A DNA stretch of 38,206 nt, taken from assembly GCA_028817875.1 (NCBI GenBank), contig JAPPOO010000060.1, positions 1 through 38,206 of the forward strand. The letters are read 5' to 3'. Source of the stretch: Alphaproteobacteria bacterium. Its GTDB lineage: Bacteria > Pseudomonadota > Alphaproteobacteria > UBA2136 > JAPPOO01. Each line of letters opens with the position of its first letter. Positions within the stretch are counted from its first letter, which is position 1. Both the position numbers and the translations under genes were made by a program. The notes beneath the pieces are model-generated. The model was not told the origin of the DNA, did no database searches, and was given only the letters and a program-made list of their open reading frames with translations. This document shows positions 1 through 8,005 of the stretch, in pieces.

Positions 1-1
1 G

Positions 2-220
2 AATGGGGCTGGGTGGGGCTTATACCGGTACGATATTGAACGAAATAAATTAACATTTTGGAATGCTGATGCTCGTGAAATCAGTATCGATTCAAATACA
101 GGCGTTATTACAGTTAATTACGTGCGCCACACCCCCAACGGAATGGGGTACTTAGATGATAAGGTAAAATTTTACCACTGGCCAAACAATGCTGACCAAC
201 CAGTAGAGTTTCAGCCTTAG
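2..220 (+). CDS. 3' end of an unidentified gene (partial)
   Basis: An open frame enters from the left edge and runs 72 codons to a TAG at 218-220. The visible C-terminus is rich in aromatic and polar residues (ends H-W-P-N-N-A-D-Q-P-V-E-F-Q-P) and looks beta-strand-like, without membrane segments. A good intrinsic terminator follows 23 bases later, which supports a real gene end. I do not recognise the family; the missing N-terminus would be needed to name it. Confidence 0.6.
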   Translation, partial: NGAGWGLYRYDIERNKLTFWNADAREISIDSNTGVITVNYVRHTPNGMGYLDDKVKFYHWPNNADQPVEFQP

Positions 221-243
221 AAAACTATAAATACTACTTGTAC

Positions 244-264
244 GCTCCCAAAGGGAGCTTTTTT
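244..264 (+). terminator. Intrinsic terminator of the left-edge gene
   Basis: Perfect 6-bp stem GCTCCC / GGGAGC with loop AAA, followed directly by six T. The T run overlaps the stop codon of the convergent minus-strand gene. A related GCTCCC...GGGAGC terminator lies at 12121-12146. Confidence 0.85.
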
Positions 265-874
265 AATGAACAGGATGAGAGGTAGTAGTGCACTTACCAG
301 AACTGAAGCAAGCTTCAGTTTTACCTTGCTGAGGATGGACAGTAAGTTTTTGAATTTTTGGCCCTACACAGTTGGAGGTAAATTTTGACCATGCCCCCCA
401 AGACATACCATTAACAGATAGATCAAGCAGCTCTAAGTTGTTCAAATTACTGCACTGATCTTCACCTATTAATTTTATTCCGTCCTTACTGAAAATAAGT
501 GGATAGTTGGTGTAACGAAACTCCGCATCTAGCTTAAAGTCTGCCGTATGACAAGATGCTTTAATAGTCCCTCTATCTTCGTCAAAGGGCCCAACTTTTT
601 TGTAGTCGATGTAGATATTTTGCGCCTGAGCGGCAGCAAAAAACTGCCCCTGTTTTTTTGAGTTACTAGGTATAGAGCTGATATTAATAGGTTCAAAAAC
701 TACTTTATCAGCATGAGGAAGACAGGTTAGACGCACTGCGGGCGGATTAAGGAGGCGGATGTCATCCGCGCTAGATTGGGTGGATACCAAACGCATTTCT
801 TCCATCGTCATTCCTATGGATATGGATGGAGCAAAGAAAAGTAAGACACTTAATAACCTCACATTATGAAGCAT
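263..874 (-). CDS. Exported hypothetical protein, Cys-containing
   Basis: About 203 residues. The longest frame starts at a TTG (883); the ATG at 874 is preferred, giving a short hydrophobic Sec-type signal peptide (L-L-S-V-L-L-F-F-A then small residues). No strong Shine-Dalgarno motif precedes either start. The mature part has several cysteines, which would suit disulfides in the periplasm, and no other membrane segment. Its start lies only 34 bases from the divergent lysozyme-like gene, so the promoters must overlap. I recognise no family. Translation is likely; function is unknown. Confidence 0.6.
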   Translation of the reverse strand: MLHNVRLLSVLLFFAPSISIGMTMEEMRLVSTQSSADDIRLLNPPAVRLTCLPHADKVVFEPINISSIPSNSKKQGQFFAAAQAQNIYIDYKKVGPFDEDRGTIKASCHTADFKLDAEFRYTNYPLIFSKDGIKLIGEDQCSNLNNLELLDLSVNGMSWGAWSKFTSNCVGPKIQKLTVHPQQGKTEACFSSGKCTTTSHPVH

Positions 875-908
875 GAGGAACAATGATTAAAAAGTAAAGG
901 GAAACGAA

Positions 909-2525
909 ATGAAAAAACATTCTAAATATAATATTAAAAGCGTGTCAGAGTACCAAAAATCTGCGCAAAAACATATTATTAAGCAAGAGGATGTTGTGCG
1001 CCATGTATATGTAGACTTTGGCGGTATTCCAAGCACAGCGAACGGTAAAGCACTTGTTGTTTATGGCCGCGACCCAATCACCCGCGAGAAAAAATGGGTT
1101 ATTGACCCTGCAGCAGAAGAATTTTTAAAAGATGTAACAGGAAAAGGTTATACAAGCAAACAAAGGAAAAAGTTGATAGAAGCCGCCAGTACTCTGAATC
1201 GTACTAGACCAAATCTGAACAGTAGTCGAGAATCCATGGACGCCGCACGAAAGGAAAACGTACCTTTGTTTTATACACCAGATGTATCTGCAGATAATAC
1301 AAAAAAGGCATTTAATCAGCGTACATACCAACCAAGCAAAAGCACTTTTGGCATTTATTTAAATCAAACTCAAGTTGATAAGTATTCAGAAAAAGTTTTC
1401 CAAGATACTGAACGTCGGTTTACTGCTACACTACGTAAATACAATATTAGTATTCCACCTTCAACGGAACGTGAAGGATTGGTGTCAATTTACCATCAAA
1501 CTCCATCTATTTTTCATAAACCAGAGGTAGTTGAAGCTCTTAAAACAGGTAACCGCGCGCAGCTTATAGAGGTTTTGGAAAGCCCGCAAAATATGCCTAA
1601 AACTGGTTCTTTAAAACAACGACGGCAGGATGATATTGATATTATCAAGGATGCAATGCATGGTGATAAAGACTCTTTTAATGACCGTGGGTCTTATTTT
1701 GATGGCTTGCGTGAGGATGTTGCTGCGGTTGGTCGGGTTGCGTTTGAGACAGCGATGAGCCTGGGGAAAGATACGTTGGCGCAGGCAGTTGTTACAGCTG
1801 TGCAGGCAGGCGGTGCGGAGGATGCTCGGCAGGTTTTGGCAATGGCGGCCAAAGCGGCGACGGGGCAAATGCTTGTCCACATGCATGGGTTAGTGATGCA
1901 GGAAGTAACACGTCAGCAAGGTTTAGGGTTTAACGGCGGATGGGCTAGCGGTATTTCTCGGGGCGGCCACCCTTCCCCACCCGATGGGGACATAGGGCAA
2001 GCAATTGAAGACACGATGAACGACCCTCGCAATGCGGGGGTTTTTAATACGGTGGCAACGCGTGTGCGCGGGATTCTTGAAACTATGGATGATGCCGACC
2101 CTGCTGCGGTGCTTGCGGCAAAGGTTTTAGAAAGCTTGCGGGATGGCCAGATGCGCGTCCAACCACACATTTTTGTGCCTAATTTGTTGCCACAGGAGGA
2201 TGGTGCGGTTTCCCACCCACAGCAGGCTGGGCTGGGTGAGATTTTTCAACAGGGTGGCAAGCCAAGCAATTCTCACCGTTTTATTGAGGTTGCGGGGCTG
2301 CAGATTCCTGTTCGGTTACCTGAAATTGTGCCAGAGGATGTTATTATTGATGAGAGTGGTGCCGTTGGGCAAGCGCAGCATCCTGTAGGGGTGCGCCGTG
2401 GGGCGGATGGCAAGATTTACGTTCAGGCTTATACGCGGCGCGACGGGACCCGGGTAGCAAGCCATGCGCGCTCTACGCCTGATGACGATGTGACGAATAA
2501 TATCTCCTTTCGGCGGAAGGGTTAG
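909..2525 (+). CDS. GH24/T4-lysozyme-like domain protein with long unknown C-terminal region
   Basis: 538 residues, start supported by AAGGGA upstream. Residues about 20-250 follow the phage-type lysozyme (GH24) pattern. E27, Y34, D36, G39-I40-P41 and S42 match the family's E-x8-D-x5-T catalytic spacing (E11/D20/T26 in T4 lysozyme), with Ser in the Thr place. Later come a 'YLNQTQVD' segment and 'TEREGLVSIYHQTP...GNRAQL...GSLKQRR', which matches the helical C-terminal half of GH24 enzymes. Residues 250-538 are unlike any family I know: an Ala-rich helical part, then 'GKIYVQAYTRRDGTRVASH', a motif type seen near the ends of many phage and secreted proteins. No signal peptide is visible. The gene is AT-rich up to about 1680 and clearly GC-richer after, suggesting a joined gene. 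It overlaps the convergent PNPOx gene by 4 bases. Peptidoglycan hydrolysis is inferred, not shown. Confidence 0.6.
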   Translation: MKKHSKYNIKSVSEYQKSAQKHIIKQEDVVRHVYVDFGGIPSTANGKALVVYGRDPITREKKWVIDPAAEEFLKDVTGKGYTSKQRKKLIEAASTLNRTRPNLNSSRESMDAARKENVPLFYTPDVSADNTKKAFNQRTYQPSKSTFGIYLNQTQVDKYSEKVFQDTERRFTATLRKYNISIPPSTEREGLVSIYHQTPSIFHKPEVVEALKTGNRAQLIEVLESPQNMPKTGSLKQRRQDDIDIIKDAMHGDKDSFNDRGSYFDGLREDVAAVGRVAFETAMSLGKDTLAQAVVTAVQAGGAEDARQVLAMAAKAATGQMLVHMHGLVMQEVTRQQGLGFNGGWASGISRGGHPSPPDGDIGQAIEDTMNDPRNAGVFNTVATRVRGILETMDDADPAAVLAAKVLESLRDGQMRVQPHIFVPNLLPQEDGAVSHPQQAGLGEIFQQGGKPSNSHRFIEVAGLQIPVRLPEIVPEDVIIDESGAVGQAQHPVGVRRGADGKIYVQAYTRRDGTRVASHARSTPDDDVTNNISFRRKG

Positions 2526-3010
2526 CGAATGTCTATTTTTTCGCGGAAATCTACATAATCTTCAATATCGGGGTTTCTATCCGGCGCCAGCATGGAGAAT
2601 TCCGTTACTTCCATTTTGTACAGCTTGTACGGTGCGTTGTTACCGCGGAAGTAGTCCGCATTATCGTAAGGTAGGAATGGTTCTGTGGTTCGTTTCAGCA
2701 ATAGCTGCAACCCTTCTTCGTTTTGTTCATCTGGCACTTGCAAGGCATTACCCCGCATGTACACGCCATCGCCCGTGCCTTCCGGTGCTGTGGAATCATA
2801 CACAACAGCACCTACTTTGGGGTTTTGAGCAATATTGCGTGAATGGGCGCAGTTAGGTGAGGAAACCCAGTAGAAGTTGTATTTTTCGTCATACGCTGTG
2901 AACAACGGACTGCACCAAGGCTGACCATCCTGACCTACGGTTGCTAGGTCGAGGTAGGTAATATCCTTTAGAATTTGGACGGCTGTTGAGGCGCGTGTCG
3001 CTTCTGTCAT
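2522..3010 (-). CDS. Pyridoxamine 5'-phosphate oxidase-like FMN-binding protein
   Basis: 162 residues, near the usual length for the single-domain split-barrel PNPOx-like family (general stress protein 26 type). An N-terminal helix is followed by strands with 'YLDLATVGQDGQPWCSPLF', the typical first hairpin where 'G-x-P' precedes the flavin pocket, then 'FYWVSSPNCAHSRNI' and 'NPKVGAVVYDS', all characteristic of this fold. Such proteins bind FMN or F420 and reduce small molecules in the cytoplasm; the substrate cannot be told here. The start has a near-perfect AAGGAGG about 8 bases upstream. It is divergent from clpB, with the CIRCE-like element between, so its own promoter may also be affected by that operator. 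Family confident; role unknown. Confidence 0.82.
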   Translation of the reverse strand: MTEATRASTAVQILKDITYLDLATVGQDGQPWCSPLFTAYDEKYNFYWVSSPNCAHSRNIAQNPKVGAVVYDSTAPEGTGDGVYMRGNALQVPDEQNEEGLQLLLKRTTEPFLPYDNADYFRGNNAPYKLYKMEVTEFSMLAPDRNPDIEDYVDFREKIDIR

Positions 3011-3090
3011 TTCGGTTCCTCCTTAGTTTCTTCAAACTTAGCTTTTATAAACGTTTATGTATAGATTTTTAGAGTGCAAAATATCCGAAA

Positions 3091-3117
3091 TTATCACTCT
3101 TGACATGCGAGTGATAA
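3091..3117 (+). promoter_or_regulatory. CIRCE-like HrcA operator upstream of clpB
   Basis: Perfect dyad TTATCACTC - 9 bases - GAGTGATAA. The CIRCE consensus for the HrcA repressor is TTAGCACTC-N9-GAGTGCTAA, so arm length and spacer are identical and only one symmetric base pair differs. It lies 38 bases before the clpB start and its spacer holds the -35 hexamer, the expected place for a repressor of heat-shock genes. hrcA itself is not in the window. Confidence 0.85.
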
Positions 3118-3128
3118 AATCCAATACT
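3100..3128 (+). promoter_or_regulatory. Probable sigma70-type promoter of clpB
   Basis: TTGACA (3100-3105), a 17-base spacer, then AATACT (3123-3128, 4 of 6 to TATAAT). The -35 sits in the CIRCE spacer and the dyad's right arm covers the promoter spacer, so bound repressor would exclude RNA polymerase. I saw no clear sigma32-type promoter beside it. Confidence 0.65.
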
Positions 3129-3154
3129 TGTTTTAAAGGCAAGGAGGAATGCTG

Positions 3155-5737
3155 ATGAATACGGACAAATTTACAGAAAAGACTATTAATTTGCTGAATG
3201 CGGCGCAAACAAAAGCGTTGCAGGATGACCACCAGCGCATTACGGCGCTCCATTTGCTTTATGCATTTTTAGATGACCCCGAAGGTTATGCTGAGAGGCT
3301 TCTGCAAAAGGCTGGGACGAATACGCAAGACTTACTGAATAAAACCGAAGCAGCACTGGCGAAGATACCGAGTGTTTCCGGTGATAGTGCGCAGATTTAT
3401 GCAGATAAAGATTTTGCAAAAATTTTGGCTGTGGCAGAGAAAGAATCTACCAAATGGCAAGACCAATTTATTGCTGCGGATTGCCTGCTTTACTTGTTGG
3501 TGAAAGAGAAAACCGAGGCTCAGAAAATTTTGGCTGCTGGTGGTATTAAACCTGAGGAGCTTAAAAAGGTTATTGATACGGAGCGCGGCGAGCAAACGGT
3601 TTCCAGTAAGTCTGCTGAGGACAACCAAGGTGCTTTAGCCAAGTACACAACAGACATTACCGAACGCGCAAGAGATGGGAAAATTGACCCTATCATCGGG
3701 CGGGAGGCAGAAATACGGCGGGCGATTCAGGTTTTGTCTCGCCGTACAAAGAATAACCCTGTTCTTATTGGGGAAGCAGGTGTTGGTAAAACTGCTATTG
3801 TGGAAGGCCTCGCCCAGCGGATTGTCAACCAAGACGTGCCTGAATCCTTACAGGGGAAACGGTTGCTTTCTTTAGATATGGGTGGGTTGTTAGCTGGGGC
3901 GAAATTCCGCGGTGAATTTGAAGAGCGACTTAAAGCCTTGTTGAAAGAGGTTGAAGCAGCAGCTGGCGAGATTGTGCTGTTTATTGATGAGCTGCACACC
4001 CTTGTGGGTGCTGGTGCTACGGGTGAAGGCAGTATGGATGCCTCTAATTTGTTAAAACCTGCTTTGGCACGGGGCGAATTGCACTGTGTAGGTGCGACAA
4101 CACTAGATGAATACCGCAAACATATTGAGAAAGACCCTGCCCTCGCCCGTCGTTTTCAGAGCGTGTATGTGGGTGAGCCAAGCGTAGAAGAAACGATTTC
4201 TATTTTGCGCGGTATTAAAGAGAAGTACGAAGTTCACCACGGGGTGCGCATTGCTGATAATGCACTAGTTGCTGCGGCGCAGCTTTCTGACCGTTATATC
4301 AGCGGGCGTTTTTTACCTGATAAGGCTATTGATTTAGTTGATGAGGCTGCGGCGAACATCCGTATGGAAATTGATAGCAAACCCAAAGATTTGGATGCTT
4401 TAGACCGTAAACTTATGCAGCTCAAAATTGAGCAAACGGCTTTGAAAAAAGAACGCGACCAAGCTTCTAAAAAGCGGCTGAAAGAGATTACGGAAGACAT
4501 TAAAACGCTTCAAAAACAGAGTGATGACTTGAACAAACAGTGGGAAGAAGCGAAGCGGCTGATTCAAGGAAGTAATAAAATTAAAGAGGAGATTGAGGAA
4601 GCGCGCCGTGCGATGGAAATTGCCCAGCGTGAAGGTAACTTGAATGACGTCGCTAAATTGCAGTACGGGACGATTCCTGAACTAGAAAAACAGCTGGAAA
4701 AAGTAGAAGCTGCCGAGAAAAACGATAAAGCCAAAAGTATGCTGCGGGAAGAAGTTTTGACGGATGACATTGCCAAGGTTATTTCTGCATGGACGGGTGT
4801 ACCCGTTGATAAAATGCTGGAAGGCGAGCGCGAAAAACTTCTTAAAATGGAAGAGCTTTTAGGCAGCCGCGTGGTTGGGCAACCTGATGCAGTACAGGCT
4901 GTATCTGAGGCTATTCGCCGTGCTCGGGCTGGCTTGCAGGATGCCTCCCGCCCGATTGGTTCCTTCCTGTTTTTGGGGCCAACTGGGGTTGGTAAAACCG
5001 AGCTGACTAAAGCATTGGCGGAGTTCATTTTTGATGATGAGCAAGCCATGGTGCGAATTGACATGAGTGAGTACATGGAAAAGCACGCTGTGGCACGCCT
5101 GATTGGTGCGCCTCCTGGTTATGTGGGGTACGACCAAGGGGGTGTGTTGACTGAGGCTGTGCGCCGCCGCCCCTACGCTGTGATTCTGTTTGATGAAGTT
5201 GAAAAAGCGCACCCCGATGTTTTCAACGTTTTGTTACAGGTATTGGATGACGGGCGCTTGACAGATGGACAAGGCCGTACGGTTGATTTTACGAATAGCA
5301 TTATCATCCTCACCAGTAATTTAGGTGCCGAATTTTTGGCAAACCTAAAAGATGGCGAAGCTGCGGATTCTGTTCGGGATGATGTGATGCAGGTTGTGCG
5401 GCAGGCTTTTCGCCCTGAGTTTTTGAACCGTCTGGACGATATTATTCTGTTCAACCGTTTGGATAAAAATGTGATGACCGATATTGTAAAGGTTCAGTTA
5501 GAATTGCTTAAAAAGCTGCTGGCAGACCGCGATATTGAGCTTGAATTGACGGGCTCTGCGCTTCAATGGTTGGGTGATAAGGGGTACGACCCTATTTATG
5601 GCGCACGGCCGTTGAAACGGGTGATTCAAAAAGAGTTGCAAAACCGTTTGGCGGAGATGATTTTGAAAGAAGAACTTACCAACGATAGCTGTGTTAAGGC
5701 CGATGTAAAAAACGGAGAACTGCTACTTACCGCTTAA
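3155..5737 (+). CDS. clpB: ATP-dependent disaggregase ClpB
   Basis: 860 residues, the normal ClpB length. It works with DnaK/DnaJ to pull proteins out of aggregates in the cytoplasm as a hexamer. In order: Clp-N domain (about 1-145); first AAA+ module with Walker A 'GEAGVGKTA' near residue 206 and Walker B 'VLFIDELHT'; a long coiled-coil middle domain (about 400-525, '[19 protein letters not shown]'); second AAA+ module with 'GPTGVGKTE' near 608 and '[14 protein letters not shown]'; and the C-terminal D2-small domain. A middle domain this long separates ClpB from ClpA and ClpC. The ATG at 3149 directly abuts the AAGGAGGA; the ATG at 3155 has the right spacing and gives '[10 protein letters not shown]', the usual start. 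Control is likely by HrcA through the CIRCE-like dyad. Confidence 0.97.
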   Translation: MNTDKFTEKTINLLNAAQTKALQDDHQRITALHLLYAFLDDPEGYAERLLQKAGTNTQDLLNKTEAALAKIPSVSGDSAQIYADKDFAKILAVAEKESTKWQDQFIAADCLLYLLVKEKTEAQKILAAGGIKPEELKKVIDTERGEQTVSSKSAEDNQGALAKYTTDITERARDGKIDPIIGREAEIRRAIQVLSRRTKNNPVLIGEAGVGKTAIVEGLAQRIVNQDVPESLQGKRLLSLDMGGLLAGAKFRGEFEERLKALLKEVEAAAGEIVLFIDELHTLVGAGATGEGSMDASNLLKPALARGELHCVGATTLDEYRKHIEKDPALARRFQSVYVGEPSVEETISILRGIKEKYEVHHGVRIADNALVAAAQLSDRYISGRFLPDKAIDLVDEAAANIRMEIDSKPKDLDALDRKLMQLKIEQTALKKERDQASKKRLKEITEDIKTLQKQSDDLNKQWEEAKRLIQGSNKIKEEIEEARRAMEIAQREGNLNDVAKLQYGTIPELEKQLEKVEAAEKNDKAKSMLREEVLTDDIAKVISAWTGVPVDKMLEGEREKLLKMEELLGSRVVGQPDAVQAVSEAIRRARAGLQDASRPIGSFLFLGPTGVGKTELTKALAEFIFDDEQAMVRIDMSEYMEKHAVARLIGAPPGYVGYDQGGVLTEAVRRRPYAVILFDEVEKAHPDVFNVLLQVLDDGRLTDGQGRTVDFTNSIIILTSNLGAEFLANLKDGEAADSVRDDVMQVVRQAFRPEFLNRLDDIILFNRLDKNVMTDIVKVQLELLKKLLADRDIELELTGSALQWLGDKGYDPIYGARPLKRVIQKELQNRLAEMILKEELTNDSCVKADVKNGELLLTA

Positions 5738-5745
5738 TGCACTTT

Positions 5746-5775
5746 CCCCGCCTTAGCTGTACTGCTAAGGCGGGG
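5746..5775 (+). terminator. Strong hairpin after clpB
   Basis: Perfect 12-bp GC-rich stem CCCCGCCTTAGC / GCTAAGGCGGGG with a 6-base loop, 8 bases after the clpB stop. It is not followed at once by a T run (the nearest, six T, begins about 14 bases later). It may terminate partially, or protect the 3' end, and let some transcription reach the small gene at 5831. Confidence 0.6.
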
Positions 5776-5830
5776 AGAATGTGTTATAGTTTTTTCAAAG
5801 ATTGTTTCTTACCGTTTGGGAGAACTTATA

Positions 5831-5977
5831 ATGGGTTCCGAAATTTACAGAGGCTTTATGTTGAGTTCTTCTTACGCTGCGATAGCGTTTTATTTTCGAC
5901 AAAAAAAGTTGCTCCGTAGCATGCAGCAACTGAAATTTTTACTAGATTGGAGTATTGAAGGAAAATTGCCGAATTGA
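5831..5977 (+). CDS. Small protein (48 aa) downstream of clpB
   Basis: An ATG at 5831 preceded by GGGAGA at 7-base spacing opens a 48-codon frame ending in two consecutive TGA stops; a clean terminator begins 4 bases after the first stop. The protein starts M-G-S-E-I-Y-R-G-F and has an aliphatic/aromatic middle (S-Y-A-A-I-A-F-Y-F), a basic patch (R-Q-K-K-L-L-R) and a Leu-rich amphipathic helix ending I-E-G-K-L-P-N. It has no signal peptide and no full membrane span. Ribosome binding site, terminator and position all argue for a real gene. It could be read through from clpB or have its own promoter. No family recognised. Confidence 0.55.
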   Translation: MGSEIYRGFMLSSSYAAIAFYFRQKKLLRSMQQLKFLLDWSIEGKLPN

Positions 5978-5980
5978 TGA

Positions 5981-6014
5981 AGGCTTTTGGGTATTTTACC
6001 CGAAAGCCTTTTTC
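5981..6014 (+). terminator. Intrinsic terminator after the 48-aa gene
   Basis: Stem AGGCTTT-t-GGGTA / TACCC-g-AAAGCCT (12 paired bases around one mismatch) with a 3-5 base loop, followed by TTTTCT. Oriented for plus-strand transcripts; the minus-strand flank has no T run. Confidence 0.8.
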
Positions 6015-6020
6015 TGTTGC

Positions 6021-6986
6021 CTATTGCCAGATTTTAAGGGGGGCGTTTTCCAATTTGGCAGTGCCGCTTGTTTGGAGTTTTAGTACAACGAACCATGGGC
6101 GATAGGGTGTGCGTTCCAAGTGGAATTTACCGCCTGTTTTGGTGATACGCGCAGCGGTGAGGGTTACGCTGTCTCCCACATTTCCACCAATGGCGAATAC
6201 GCGGTTATGCGCCCAATCCCGTTGGACAACGAGGTCACAATGCATGGGGCGCTGCGTGCCTAGCTCACGGTCTTTCAGGTGCGTATAAGTCTCTTCTTTT
6301 TTGCGGTCGGCACAGATGAGGTCACCCGGTTGGGGTACGCCTGCATCACGGTAGTCTACCGCTTTGTAAATAGCGTTTTGTTGGCCTGATTGGGTTATGG
6401 CGTGGTCAACGTATTCCCAATGTAGGCTGCTGCGTTTAAATTGCTCTTGCGTTAGCCCTGCCTCACACATGACCCAACTGATAAACGCGGCCGACCATGC
6501 ATCGACCCACCCTGCGTTGGAGGCCACTGCCCAAATTTGGTTTTGGCGGTTGGTGAAGAACTCGCCCTGCGGAGTTGTTGCCCAATAGCTGCCAATGTAG
6601 TCATCCGTTACGCGCTCGTCCTCTTTTGTGCCGAGGCGGAGCATCCTTTCCTGCACGCCGATAAATGTTGGATTTTTACGCGGCGGGACGATGTGAAAGG
6701 TGTTTCCCCCTGGGAAGAATGAGGGTAAACGGCTGGAGACATCATAAATTTGGAACCCGAATGCTTCCCACTGACTTGCGGCGGTGTTCACAAGGCGCTG
6801 GCGCAGTGTGGCATCGGCTTTTTGTGGTGTGCACACGCTGCCGCTTTTGCGGATTTTAACCTCTCGTTTGTGGGTGTTATCCGCTTGTTTTATGTACGTT
6901 GCAACAACCCGCGTGCGCGGGAGAGCCTCTTCTTCTGCGTTTAACACAAAAGGGAGAAGTAGGAAGATAACTAGTAACTTATTCAC
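6021..6986 (-). CDS. DUF2272 domain protein, exported
   Basis: 321 residues with a GTG start, required by the signal peptide (L-L-V-I-F-L-L-L-P-F-V-L-N-A then E-E-E). The core contains 'WVDAWSAAFISWVMCEAGL' and 'HWEYVDHAI', the signature of the DUF2272 family, then 'PQPGDLICA' and 'MHCDLVV', which resemble the Cys/His region of papain-like NlpC/CHAP hydrolases. A cell-wall or peptide hydrolase role is therefore possible but not established for the family. A TATACT -10-like hexamer (6994-6999) ends just 7 bases before the GTG, suggesting a leaderless message; there is no Shine-Dalgarno. Periplasmic or secreted location inferred. Confidence 0.75.
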   Translation of the reverse strand: MNKLLVIFLLLPFVLNAEEEALPRTRVVATYIKQADNTHKREVKIRKSGSVCTPQKADATLRQRLVNTAASQWEAFGFQIYDVSSRLPSFFPGGNTFHIVPPRKNPTFIGVQERMLRLGTKEDERVTDDYIGSYWATTPQGEFFTNRQNQIWAVASNAGWVDAWSAAFISWVMCEAGLTQEQFKRSSLHWEYVDHAITQSGQQNAIYKAVDYRDAGVPQPGDLICADRKKEETYTHLKDRELGTQRPMHCDLVVQRDWAHNRVFAIGGNVGDSVTLTAARITKTGGKFHLERTPYRPWFVVLKLQTSGTAKLENAPLKIWQ

Positions 6987-7027
6987 GAGGCTGAGTATAC
7001 ATAATTAGGGGCATGGGGGGAAGTAAA

Positions 7028-7450
7028 CTACCTCACTGCGCCGATAACTTTTTCAATTACTTGATTATCCTGCTCTGCGTCCCTCCGGTTATGGTATAGC
7101 CGGAGGTGACGTACTCTTGGCCAATCTTCCTTGTTATCCCAAACGAGACATGTTTCTTTGTCTATTTTATCTTCATTCAAAATAGCGTAGGGATAGATAA
7201 TCCAATCTCCTTGCTGGGGAAGTTTCAAGAGCGGCTGTACCTCTTTGTCTACTCTGTATTGATTCACAAAATAACCAGATAAAGGTTTCCAAACTTTAGA
7301 TTCCTGAAAATCAACTGCAATACTTTTCGACTTAAAGGCCTGTGCTGCTACAGCCTTTGGATTCGCGATAAATTTAGCTGATTTTTCAATGTTTTTTATC
7401 TGGTCTTCCATCAATTCTATTTCCGGAAATATACATTGAATGTTATTCAT
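7028..7450 (-). CDS. Hypothetical cytoplasmic protein
   Basis: 140 residues starting at an ATG preceded by AAGGGGAA at good spacing. It has no signal peptide or membrane segment. The N-terminal third is helical ('MEDQIKNIEKSAKFIANPKAVAAQAFKS' region), followed by a mixed aromatic part ('WKPLSGYFVNQYRV', 'GDWIIYPYAI'). I recognise no family. It is followed by DUF2272 on the same strand after a 41-base gap but need not be co-transcribed, since DUF2272 seems to have its own promoter. Confidence 0.55.
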   Translation of the reverse strand: MNNIQCIFPEIELMEDQIKNIEKSAKFIANPKAVAAQAFKSKSIAVDFQESKVWKPLSGYFVNQYRVDKEVQPLLKLPQQGDWIIYPYAILNEDKIDKETCLVWDNKEDWPRVRHLRLYHNRRDAEQDNQVIEKVIGAVR

Positions 7451-7510
7451 TTTGGTTCCCCTTCCAACTTATGCCGAGTTTATATGATTACGCTAGCCGA
7501 GGGAAGTAGG

Positions 7511-7538
7511 TTGACGAGCCAAACATAATATGTATACA
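7511..7538 (+). promoter_or_regulatory. Promoter of the small membrane gene at 7578
   Basis: TTGACG (7511-7516), 16-base spacer, TATACA (7533-7538). The start site would be near 7545, downstream of the ATG at 7530 that opens the longest frame, which supports the ATG at 7578. The -10 is part of a GTATAC palindrome. Confidence 0.6.
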
Positions 7539-7577
7539 TTTACTTACTTTTTCACTTTTTTTAGCACGGAGAATGCT

Positions 7578-7937
7578 ATGAAAAAATTTCTAACCCTTGG
7601 ATTCATCTTTATTAGAGAGAAGGCATCCCCTTTTTGGCTCACGGTTTACCTTTTGCTAGGATACTTTTTTGGAGCCATTTTTACTGTTGAGATACATATG
7701 TACCCATTTGAAACCCAGTGGTTAAGCTCAGAATGTTTTATTTGGGTCTTTGCTTGGCCAGTAATGCTCATTCTCACTATTGTTCAAGCAATTGCTTTTG
7801 TGATTGCTGCTTTTTTGGCGGTGTTTATTGCGCTTATCGCATTTGATATGGTGTGGGAACGTGTAAAAGGGAAGCCTTTTGTTAGGTTCTCCAAACAGGA
7901 CAATGATGAAGGAATTCAGATAAAAACAGTTAACTGA
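7578..7937 (+). CDS. Small integral membrane protein, hypothetical
   Basis: 119 residues from the ATG at 7578, preceded by CGGAGA. The frame opens further up at 7530, but the promoter's predicted start site lies between the two ATGs. Hydrophobic segments lie near residues 17-38 (F-W-L-T-V-Y-L-L-L-G-Y-F-F-G) and in a long stretch about 55-90 (W-V-F-A-W-P-V-M-L-I-L-T-I-V), then a basic, polar tail. Probably an inner-membrane protein with two or three spans. No family recognised. Confidence 0.55.
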   Translation: MKKFLTLGFIFIREKASPFWLTVYLLLGYFFGAIFTVEIHMYPFETQWLSSECFIWVFAWPVMLILTIVQAIAFVIAAFLAVFIALIAFDMVWERVKGKPFVRFSKQDNDEGIQIKTVN

Positions 7938-7962
7938 TAAAATTACTGTATTAAAAAACGTT

Positions 7963-7995
7963 AAGGCACTGGTTTTCCAGTGCCTTTGCGTTTTT
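7963..7995. terminator. Bidirectional intrinsic terminator
   Basis: Perfect 10-bp stem AAGGCACTGG / CCAGTGCCTT with loop TTTT. On the plus strand it is followed by TGCGTTTTT, on the minus strand by AACGTTTTTT, so it can end both the small membrane gene and the convergent dehydrogenase gene. It carries the TTGCGTTTTT tail found at three other terminators here. Confidence 0.88.
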
Positions 7996-8005
7996 GAGGT
8001 TATAT

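Noticed and set aside
3727-5454. Long antisense frames inside clpB (up to 170 codons)
   Set aside because: Ser/Arg-rich composition and exact opposition to a well-conserved gene mark them as shadows of its codon bias; no ribosome binding sites.
5737-5919. 60-codon frame overlapping the clpB stop
   Set aside because: It begins inside the clpB stop and runs through the strong hairpin; no ribosome binding site, and the 48-codon frame at 5831 has one plus a terminator.
7530-7577. Upstream ATG for the small membrane gene
   Set aside because: It lies within the -10 region of the inferred promoter, so it would not be transcribed.
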